From NCBI RefSeq assembly GCF_000379905.1, contig NZ_KB904055.1, positions 62,001 through 126,000 of the forward strand: a stretch of DNA of 64,000 nucleotides, written 5' to 3'. Source of the stretch: Rodentibacter pneumotropicus DSM 21403 (GTDB lineage Bacteria; Pseudomonadota; Gammaproteobacteria; Enterobacterales; Pasteurellaceae). Under the pieces are notes generated by a model. It did not search any database, was not told the origin of the DNA, and saw nothing but the letters and a program-made list of their open reading frames with translations. The position numbers and the translations under genes are program-made. Positions 1-6,690 of the stretch are shown here, piece after piece; the first letter of the stretch is position 1; each line of letters begins with the position of its first letter.

Positions 1-2527
1 GGCGATTACCATGATTATCCCCAATCTGCGTGAGCACAAAATTCCTGTTTCCACCCTGACGGGTAAAGGTAAAATGCACCATTTTATCCGACGAGGAAAG
101 ACGAACCGTCTCGGCAGATAAACGCTGCACCCAAATCTGCTCCGCCTGAATATACACCGGTATCCCGTCATTCATCATTGACGGCAACCTAATCTCCCGT
201 CCCTGCTCGTCAAGATAAACCAACTGCTCAATGTGCACGACGGATTGACTCGTCCTCTCAATGTTCGCCTCCCCCTCTGCCGCCATATCGCCCATCAGCG
301 TTTCCGCCGATATTGCCGTTAAACGGGATTCGATACGTTGACTGCCGTTCACCAACCAGCCCTGACCCAGCCAACCAATATGGGATACATCGGAATAATA
401 ACTTCGCCGCCAACTCAGCGGCATTAAACCCGGAAGCGCAAAATCCACTTCATGGCTTAACAACTTAATCCCCAAAATCGGATTCACCGGACGTCCCACC
501 GCCGCAGCCTGTTTACACGCAACACATTCGCCTTCCACCGAACGTCCGCCCGCCACGGCGTTGTCTTTCACCGTCAACGGCCCTTCAATCGTCACTACGC
601 CTTTTAACGTAATCCCTTTTTCATTCAGGTGAATCTCGCCGCCTCGGCTTTCCAGTCGGATTTCATCTTTGCCGGTCACGTGCATATTTTGACTGATAAG
701 CGTCAAGCGTTCTGCGGTACTCAAATGCGTATTGTGGCTGACGTCAATCTTATAATCCTTGCCCACCGTTAAACCATAATCCTGTCCCACTATTTCATGT
801 TGGTCTAGCAAGACGTTTAGGCTGCGCATCATGCCCACATTGTGCAACTCATTCATCACAATGTTGGTCATCCGGTTAAAGCCCACCGTGAGCAACTCAT
901 TTTGTTTTATCGTCTGCGAACGGTTTTTCCCCACCGTAATTTTTTCATTACGTCCGACCTTCTCCGTCCGATTGCGTCCCACTTTCGTGGTCTCATCATG
1001 ATTCACGACGTTATTTTGGTCTCTTTGCGCATGAAGAAAGACTTCTTCTTTATCTTTTTCATCCTCAAAACGCAATTCGTTAAAGCCGTTACCCTTATGC
1101 GTCTTCGACTTTATCGTCATCCGCGTTTTATGCTCCGGCAAAGGATACGGCGGCTCCGTCGTACTGTGATAAGTCCGTCCTGTGATTATCGGTTGGTCCG
1201 GGTCGCCTTCTAAAAAGCTGACAATCACCTCGTGACCGATTCGCGGTATCATCATCGCACCAAACTGCGCACCCGCCCAGCCCTGACTCACCCGTACCCA
1301 GCAGGAACTGTGTTCGTTGTTGTTACCCAATCTGTCCCACGGGAACTGTATCTTGACCCGACCCCAGCGGTCACAATATATCTCTTCTCCCGCCGGTCCC
1401 ACCACATGGGCCACCTGCTGACCGTCCACCTTGGGCTTCTGCTGTGGTGTCGGACGCCACGCCTTACCGCGCGGTATCAGTTTGATGGTGTTTTCATAAC
1501 GGTTGCCCGCCTCCCCCGCTTCTTCCTCCAATACGCCGCTTTGCCAACCTCGGTGTACCACCCCCACCACTAACCAATCCTGATTAAATCGTGCCCGTCT
1601 ATGCCCGGTTAAACTAAAGCAATACCCCGGCATCACGCGCAGGTCATCACTTTTTGCCTGCGCCACTTCCGCTTCCCGTTGTTCGTATTCCAATCGGTAG
1701 CGGCTAAACGGTTCACCTTGTTCATCCCGTTTATAACGTCCCGGATAATCATAACGCTCATATTGCCCGACCCGATGCTCGCCCAACACATTCGCGATAT
1801 TATGAACCGCTTGATGCTCCTGATTGTAACGTGGATTCGTAAACGTATAATCACGCAGGGTTTGCCGGGTTGAACCCAGTGTTTCCTCATAATCCCAATG
1901 CCAAACCGCCGCCTGCGGACGCTCGCCTGACGGCATCCCATTGTACAATAACTCTCCCTTGGTCTCCGCGAGCGCCGCACTGTTACAAAAGTGTAAAATA
2001 TGGCTGTCCGCCCGGTGTTCAAAATAATAGTACGTCCCCTCTTCCGCCGCCAAACGTTCCATAAAGGCTAAATCCGTTTCACGGTACTGCACGCAGTATT
2101 CCCGCGTCCAATAATTTTCCTTTAAATGAAACTGATGTTGCGTCACCTGATTTTTAGCCAACAGCGTTTCAATTATCACTCGACTGTCTTGGTGCTGGAA
2201 AATGCGAAGGTCCGACTGTAACCCCACTCGCGACAGCTCCGGCGCTATCACCATCTGATAGCGGGTACGGGAAAATCCGCTTTCCGCCTGTTTGAAGCCG
2301 GTGACGATACCGTTGAGATGACGGACCGCCACATCCCCCTGCCAGAAGGTGAGGGTCGCGGGATGGTCTAAAATATCGACAAATGCCGGGGCATCATCAA
2401 ACCCCACAAGGGAAAGCTCCGCGCGGAAAAGCTCGGACAAATGTTCGGTCACCACAAAACTCACCACCTCAAATTGGCTTACGCCGTTTACGGTGAGACT
2501 ATAACGATAATCAGATTGCACTGCCAT
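1..2527 (-). CDS. VgrG-Rhs fusion, type VI secretion spike with Rhs shell (partial, 3' end off window)
   Basis: The frame is open for 842 codons from ATG at 2527 (AGGAG seven bases upstream) to the window edge. Residues 1 to about 490 are a VgrG spike: gp27-like base, then the OB-fold region with CDRWGRVKIQFPWD, SCWVRVSQGWAG, PRIGHEV and GDPDQPIITG. Residues about 500-660 are gp5-type beta-helix repeats (repeated TVGKN/VGRN units). At about residue 676 the protein passes into an Rhs N-terminal (DUF6531-like) module: GRPVNPILGIKLL, VDFALPGLMPLSWRRSYYSD, LGQGW. VgrG trimers tip the T6SS needle; Rhs shells enclose C-terminal toxins. A toxin cargo is therefore inferred but not visible. Codons are richer in G+C than in neighbouring genes and I saw no uptake sequence in it, which suggests acquisition. 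No other T6SS gene lies in the window. Confidence 0.9.
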   Translation of the reverse strand, partial: MAVQSDYRYSLTVNGVSQFEVVSFVVTEHLSELFRAELSLVGFDDAPAFVDILDHPATLTFWQGDVAVRHLNGIVTGFKQAESGFSRTRYQMVIAPELSRVGLQSDLRIFQHQDSRVIIETLLAKNQVTQHQFHLKENYWTREYCVQYRETDLAFMERLAAEEGTYYYFEHRADSHILHFCNSAALAETKGELLYNGMPSGERPQAAVWHWDYEETLGSTRQTLRDYTFTNPRYNQEHQAVHNIANVLGEHRVGQYERYDYPGRYKRDEQGEPFSRYRLEYEQREAEVAQAKSDDLRVMPGYCFSLTGHRRARFNQDWLVVGVVHRGWQSGVLEEEAGEAGNRYENTIKLIPRGKAWRPTPQQKPKVDGQQVAHVVGPAGEEIYCDRWGRVKIQFPWDRLGNNNEHSSCWVRVSQGWAGAQFGAMMIPRIGHEVIVSFLEGDPDQPIITGRTYHSTTEPPYPLPEHKTRMTIKSKTHKGNGFNELRFEDEKDKEEVFLHAQRDQNNVVNHDETTKVGRNRTEKVGRNEKITVGKNRSQTIKQNELLTVGFNRMTNIVMNELHNVGMMRSLNVLLDQHEIVGQDYGLTVGKDYKIDVSHNTHLSTAERLTLISQNMHVTGKDEIRLESRGGEIHLNEKGITLKGVVTIEGPLTVKDNAVAGGRSVEGECVACKQAAAVGRPVNPILGIKLLSHEVDFALPGLMPLSWRRSYYSDVSHIGWLGQGWLVNGSQRIESRLTAISAETLMGDMAAEGEANIERTSQSVVHIEQLVYLDEQGREIRLPSMMNDGIPVYIQAEQIWVQRLSAETVRLSSSDKMVHFTFTRQGGNRNFVLTQIGDNHGNR

Positions 2528-2968
2528 AGGGACTCCTGTTTTTAACAAAGAGGAAAAGTACCATTGGTTTTTTGACAAAAAACGGTAAAAAACACCTGTT
2601 ATTTTGACCGCACTTTATTACTACGATGTTAATAAATGATTTTTTCTGTGGGCGGTTCAATATAGTTTAATTTTACTGCACTTTGAATACTATCATACAT
2701 CAAGAACCGTACGCTACTATGGTAAGATTTCTCTTATCTCCCATAGAATTTGTCTTTCCTAGATCATACCTGACAACAGTCATAGTATCAGAAATAGCCA
2801 TTTCCTCATCCACTTTTCCCGAGTATGATGATGCATACTACGATATCAATCGTAATCACCATAAAAAATCGGTCATTTTTATCTGAGTTTACCTGTCATT
2901 TTAATCGGGTTAACATACAAGATAATTACTATGAAATAAGAAACATCATTTAAATAAGAGGAATTTCT
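2528..2968. other. intergenic region upstream of the antiporter gene
   Basis: This divergent spacer holds the vgrG ribosome-binding site, one uptake sequence (near 2602-2612) and, at the far end, the start signal of the antiporter gene (AGAGGAA before ATG 2969). A 67-codon open frame at 2683-2886 has no ribosome-binding site and no recognisable sequence, so I do not call it. I see no RNA gene or repeat. Confidence 0.5.
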
Positions 2969-4315
2969 ATGCTTTCATTTTTAGCATCTAAACCGGGTAA
3001 ACCGGTTCCCGATAATGAAATCAGAGAACGTTACAATCGTTTGAGATGGCATGCTTTGTTTGGAATTTTTATCGGCTACGCTGCCTACTATATTTTACGC
3101 AATAATTTTTTGCTTTCTTCTCCTGAACTTATTAGCGAATTTGGTTTTACCAAAAAAGATATTGGTCTCATTTCCGGAACCATGCTGATTGTATATGGAT
3201 TGAGTAAAGGGTTTATGTCTGCCTTTGCCGATAAAGCCAATCCAAAACATTTTATGATTTTCGGCTTAACGATGTCGGCAGTCGTAAACTTAATGATGGG
3301 ATTTAGTGCATCATTTTGGATGTTCTTATTTCTATGTATTTTGAATGGTATTTTCCAAGGAATGGGAGCCGGACCCGCTTATGTTGTACTCGCCAGCTGG
3401 TTTCCTCGAAAATCCCGAGGCGTGATAACAGCTGCATTTAATATTTCTCATAATGTTGGAGGCGGTTTGGTTGCACCAATAGCAGGAGCAAGTATTGCAT
3501 GGTTAGGGCAGGAACATTGGCAAGCGGCACATTTTATCGTACCAACTGCCATTGCCACGGTAGTTGCGATTATTTTCTATATTTTCGGTACTGGTCGAAC
3601 TTATAACGAAGGCTTACCTCCAACCAGTAAAATTCTTGGCACAGAACAAGAAGAACTGGTTGTCACCAAAGAAGAAAATGTCAATTTAACCACGTGGGAA
3701 ATTTTTAGAGACTATATTGTTAAAGATATTAACGTTTGGTTTGTTTCTTTTATTGATGTATTCACCTATATGATCCGTTTCGGAGTATTAACTTGGCTTC
3801 CTCTGTATTTACTGGAAACTAAGGGCTTTTCTAAAGGACAAATGGCGACTGCCTTTGCTATCTTTGAATGGGCCGCAATCCCCTCTACCTTGTTAGCGGG
3901 TTGGTTGACTGATACCTACTTTAAAGGTCGCCGTATGCCGCTAGCAATTATAACTCTGGTTGGGGTTGGTGTAGCGATGTTTGCTTACTGGGGAGGGCAA
4001 GATTTGCTCACCGTCACCATCGGTGCAGGCATTATCGGGTGCCTAATTTATGTACCAATGTTTCTTTCTTCTTTGCAAACCATTGAACTTGTACCTTCAT
4101 TTGCTGCGGGTTCAGCAACCGGTTTAAGAGGATTACTCAGTTATATTCTCGGAAGTTTCTCCGGCACGGCATTGTTTGGTATTCTCGCCGAACGTTTTGG
4201 TTGGAATGCAGGTTTTTATTTACTTCTGTTTGCTGTATGCGGTTGTATTTTTTGTTGTTATATGACCCACTTAGGCGTACTGCGTTTAGAAAAACAGCAT
4301 AACAAGGATAAATAA
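2969..4315 (+). CDS. pgtP: organophosphate:phosphate antiporter, PgtP-like (MFS, OPA family)
   Basis: A 448-residue inner-membrane protein with about twelve hydrophobic helices and a loop near 220-245. It belongs to the OPA family (GlpT, UhpT, PgtP), which exchanges phosphorylated C3 or C6 compounds for inorganic phosphate. Family features seen are FIGYAAYYILRNNF at the N-terminus, SKGFMSAFADKANPK after helix 2, and NISHNVGGG. From memory the sequence tracks PgtP (phosphoglycerate transporter) more closely than GlpT, for example in EWAAIPSTLLAGWL and GSATGLRGLLSYILG, but substrate cannot be fixed from sequence. The start has AGAGGAA eight bases upstream. No two-component regulator such as PgtAB or UhpABC lies beside it. 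Confidence 0.75.
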   Translation: MLSFLASKPGKPVPDNEIRERYNRLRWHALFGIFIGYAAYYILRNNFLLSSPELISEFGFTKKDIGLISGTMLIVYGLSKGFMSAFADKANPKHFMIFGLTMSAVVNLMMGFSASFWMFLFLCILNGIFQGMGAGPAYVVLASWFPRKSRGVITAAFNISHNVGGGLVAPIAGASIAWLGQEHWQAAHFIVPTAIATVVAIIFYIFGTGRTYNEGLPPTSKILGTEQEELVVTKEENVNLTTWEIFRDYIVKDINVWFVSFIDVFTYMIRFGVLTWLPLYLLETKGFSKGQMATAFAIFEWAAIPSTLLAGWLTDTYFKGRRMPLAIITLVGVGVAMFAYWGGQDLLTVTIGAGIIGCLIYVPMFLSSLQTIELVPSFAAGSATGLRGLLSYILGSFSGTALFGILAERFGWNAGFYLLLFAVCGCIFCCYMTHLGVLRLEKQHNKDK

Positions 4316-4332
4316 AACAAATAGGAATAAAT

Positions 4333-4463
4333 ATGTCCCGAAATATCATTCTCGGGGCAATGGTATTGACGGAATAGGGCTAACTTTCCTTGGATAATGG
4401 GGTATTTTCTTTCCGTTGATTATTTACTTATTTGAACATCGCCCTATCAATAATATTGAGTAA
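4333..4463 (+). pseudogene. possible relic of a small membrane protein
   Basis: An ATG with AGGA upstream begins a 14-codon frame (MSRNIILGAMVLTE) that ends in TAG. In the next frame the sequence continues through GLTFLG, a TAA, then WGIFFPLIIYLFEHRP to a TAA at 4461. Joined, these would make a hydrophobic protein of roughly 43 residues, broken by one frameshift and one stop. No family recognised; a chance arrangement is possible. Confidence 0.25.
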
Positions 4464-4554
4464 AAAAGTGCGGTCGCTTTTCTCCTATTTTTGTAAAGCG
4501 ACCAATTAAGAATTTATACGAGATAAAATTCTCCTGAAATCAACCGCACTTTTT
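4463..4554. repeat. nested inverted repeats with a convergent uptake-sequence pair
   Basis: A 12-bp arm AAAAAGTGCGGT (4463-4474) is matched by its exact complement at 4543-4554. Between them a separate 9-bp inverted repeat GGTCGCTTT / AAAGCGACC (4472-4503) shares three bases with the outer left arm, so the two stems exclude one another. The element lies between two convergent genes and probably terminates transcription from both sides. Confidence 0.6.
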
Positions 4555-4670
4555 GGTTTGGTAGACAGTATCGGGATGAGCAACTCAATATTTTTATAAT
4601 GATACTCAGCAAAATAATCGCTAAAGCCTAAGACTAGAGCGATTATTGAAAGAATAATAAAGAAATTGTT

Positions 4671-5018
4671 CTATTTTTGATGTTTCTGCAACCATTGTTG
4701 CATAAATTTAATTTCCTCTTCTTGCGCTTGAATAATATTTTTAGCCAGTTGGCGCAATTCAGGATCTTTGCCATATTTCAGCTCAATTTCAGCCATTTTA
4801 ACGGCACCTTGATGATGAGGAATCATACCCGTTGCAAAGGCGATATCTGCATCTTGGCTTTCCATCCCCTTCATCATATCTTGGTGCATTTCATTCATTC
4901 CAGCCATCAACTCTTTCTGCATAGGAGTAAGCTCAGTGACATGATGGTGGTGAGTAGTGTTTGCCATTGCTGTTGTACCAAGTGTTAAAGCAAATAATGC
5001 TGTCATTAGTTTTTTCAT
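4671..5018 (-). CDS. DUF305 family periplasmic protein, Met/His-rich
   Basis: 115 residues from the ATG at 5018, which has GGAG six bases upstream; an ATG four codons earlier overlaps that site and is rejected. A signal peptide (MKKLMTALFALTLGTTAMA) is followed by a THHHHV cluster and then the DUF305 four-helix core with MNEMHQDMMKGM, GMIPHHQGAVKMAEIEL and a C-terminal EEEIKFMQQWL helix. DUF305 proteins are ferritin-like periplasmic proteins, several of which bind copper. The dense Met/His motifs and the MerR-type promoter upstream point to copper or a similar soft metal, by inference. Monocistronic; a convergent inverted repeat follows it. Confidence 0.85.
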   Translation of the reverse strand: MKKLMTALFALTLGTTAMANTTHHHHVTELTPMQKELMAGMNEMHQDMMKGMESQDADIAFATGMIPHHQGAVKMAEIELKYGKDPELRQLAKNIIQAQEEEIKFMQQWLQKHQK

Positions 5019-5048
5019 AAAATACTCCATTGGGTTAATTGAGCGGGC

Positions 5049-5079
5049 AGTTTAAACCCTAACCTTAGGTTAAGGTCAA
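5049..5079 (-). promoter_or_regulatory. MerR/CueR-type metal-responsive promoter of the DUF305 gene
   Basis: Read on the minus strand: a -35 box TTGACC (5074-5079), an over-long 19-bp spacer, and a -10 box TAAACT (5049-5054). Across the spacer lies a 9-3-9 dyad, ACCTTAACC / GGTTAGGGT (5056-5076), with one mismatch. A long spacer with a centred dyad is the hallmark of MerR-family promoters such as CueR-regulated copA. The predicted start is about 25-30 bases before the DUF305 ATG. Confidence 0.75.
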
Positions 5080-5195
5080 GAGCATTTCGAATGTTTATTT
5101 TAAAGCAAATGTATATTGAGGGAATTCAATAATTAAGTGTAGAAAGAAAAATAGCGACTGGATAGCTAATAATGAAAAAAGGCTTACAAGTGAAG

Positions 5196-5239
5196 TATGA
5201 CAGTAGTGTCATATTTTTGACATCAAAAAACAATAAAAT
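5196..5239 (+). promoter_or_regulatory. palindromic operator / Pho-box-like promoter upstream of phytase-like gene
   Basis: An 18-bp perfect dyad TATGACA-GTAG-TGTCATA (5196-5213) overlaps a sequence at 5206-5223 reading GTGTCAT-ATTT-TTGACAT, two 7-bp repeats on a 4-bp spacer as in PhoB boxes. A -10-like TAAAAT (5234-5239) follows ten bases later, the spacing expected of a PhoB-dependent promoter. Which protein binds is inferred. Confidence 0.4.
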
Positions 5240-5276
5240 GCCACCATATTAGTTGCCAGACTCGTTGAGGAAAAAT

Positions 5277-6428
5277 ATGAAAAAATTGGCTTTATTTGTC
5301 GTTTTTATACCGAGTATTGCAATGGCGCTTACTTATAATAGTTCATCTTTTCATGAAGAACTCAGTACAATAACAACGCCAGAAAAAACATTAAGCTTAT
5401 CGGTTGGAATCGGAAGCGGTGCATTTCATCGCCAAAGTGACCCTGCCGATGTTTTTTATACCGTGACTGATCGAGGACCTAATATTGACTGTGGTGAGAA
5501 TTCTAAAATTTTAGATCTATCATATTGCTCAAAAGGTAAAATTTTTCCTATACCGAATTTTGCACCAACTATTTACCGCTTACAACTATCTGAAAATAAC
5601 AAATCTTCCGCAAAGATTTTGGATAAAATACCGCTAAAAACTCAGTCCGGAAAACTTGCTTCCGGTATCTCTAATCCAAATACTGAAACAGCGTATGATA
5701 TTAACAAAAACTTACTCAAGGATGATGTAAACGGTTTTGATACTGAAGCATTAGTTGTAACACGAACAGGGGAATTTTATCTTGCCGATGAATATGGTCC
5801 CAGTATTATTTACGCAGCTCAAACCGGGGTAATTAAGAATCGTTTTGTACCTAAGGGGGTGAAATCTGAATTAAATGGCGCAGATTATACCGTCACAGAA
5901 AATTTACCGGCAGAATTGAGAAATCGCCAGCTTAATCGAGGTTTTGAATCCCTAGCATTAAGTAGAGATGAAAAAACACTCTATTTTATGTTACAAAGCC
6001 CATACAATCCTGGAAGCCGGACCATTACACTATATTCTATGGATATTCAATCTCAAACCATTAACGGACAATGGCTATATGAATTAGATACACCGGATAC
6101 CTTTGTCAAAGATAATACTAAAAAAGCACGCATTCAAAATGATGTAAAAATAAGTGAAATAGCAACAATCGGAGATAATGAACTCATCGTTTTAGAACGG
6201 ATTAGTAAAACGACTAAATTTTACAAAATTAAACTTGAACCTAACACAACTAAAAAAACAGTAAATAAAGAATTAATCGTAAACACAGATGATTTGGACA
6301 AGTTTCCAACTAAAATCGAAGGATTAGCGATTATTTCACCTCAAGAATGGATTTTAGTTAATGACAATGATTTTGCTATTGAGGGGGATAAAACACACAT
6401 TATTCGTTTATCGCTACAAGATAAATAA
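5277..6428 (+). CDS. secreted esterase-like protein of the phytase family (PF13449-type)
   Basis: 383 residues from ATG 5277, chosen because GAGG lies just upstream and the N-terminus MKKLALFVVFIPSIAMA is a clean signal peptide; a longer frame from 5253 would spoil it. The mature protein looks like the beta-propeller 'esterase-like activity of phytase' family: GIGSGAF, VTDRGPN, GFDTEALVVTRTGEFYLADEYGPS, NRGFESLALSRDEKTLY and a late EGLAIISPQEWILVNDND. Predicted periplasmic or exported phosphoesterase; true substrate unknown. It is monocistronic, and the Pho-box-like element upstream would suit a phosphate-scavenging enzyme. Confidence 0.8.
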   Translation: MKKLALFVVFIPSIAMALTYNSSSFHEELSTITTPEKTLSLSVGIGSGAFHRQSDPADVFYTVTDRGPNIDCGENSKILDLSYCSKGKIFPIPNFAPTIYRLQLSENNKSSAKILDKIPLKTQSGKLASGISNPNTETAYDINKNLLKDDVNGFDTEALVVTRTGEFYLADEYGPSIIYAAQTGVIKNRFVPKGVKSELNGADYTVTENLPAELRNRQLNRGFESLALSRDEKTLYFMLQSPYNPGSRTITLYSMDIQSQTINGQWLYELDTPDTFVKDNTKKARIQNDVKISEIATIGDNELIVLERISKTTKFYKIKLEPNTTKKTVNKELIVNTDDLDKFPTKIEGLAIISPQEWILVNDNDFAIEGDKTHIIRLSLQDK

Positions 6429-6470
6429 TAGAAAAATTATTTCTAACTTAAATAAAGACACCATTATAAA

Positions 6471-6584
6471 ATGGTGTGCCCACAACAGGCTATCTCCCCA
6501 GATTTAATCATAAATAATGAAGGTTGCAACGGTTACGGTGAATGTAAAATAGCCTGTTTCACAAGTGCGATTACCTTGAAATAA
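6471..6584 (+). pseudogene. remnant of a 4Fe-4S ferredoxin
   Basis: A 37-codon frame reads MVCPQQAIS...EGCNGYGECKIACFTSAITLK. It matches the end of a two-cluster ferredoxin: the last Cys-Pro of one cluster (VCPQQAI), then a second motif normally CxxCxxCxxxCP. Here the second cysteine has become Tyr and the final CP has become CF, so the cluster could not be ligated normally. The frame opens only five codons upstream of the ATG, so the N-terminal half is gone. An inverted repeat CACCATT / AATGGTG overlaps its start. I read it as a decayed gene fragment, parent unknown (NapF-like or another small ferredoxin). Confidence 0.55.
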
Positions 6585-6690
6585 AAACACGCTGATTTTT
6601 CACCGCACTTTCCTCTTGGAATATTTGACACTGCCAATACATCTGCCTATTATCCATTCATCATTTCTCTATTCTTACAAAATCTAAATT

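Noticed and set aside
1633-2022. Minus-strand open frame of 129 codons and several plus-strand frames between 842 and 2064
   Set aside because: All lie inside the vgrG-rhs gene in other frames; the true frame is open for its full 2527 bases.
2683-2886. 67-codon frame upstream of the antiporter gene
   Set aside because: No ribosome-binding site, no recognisable sequence, and unlikely composition.
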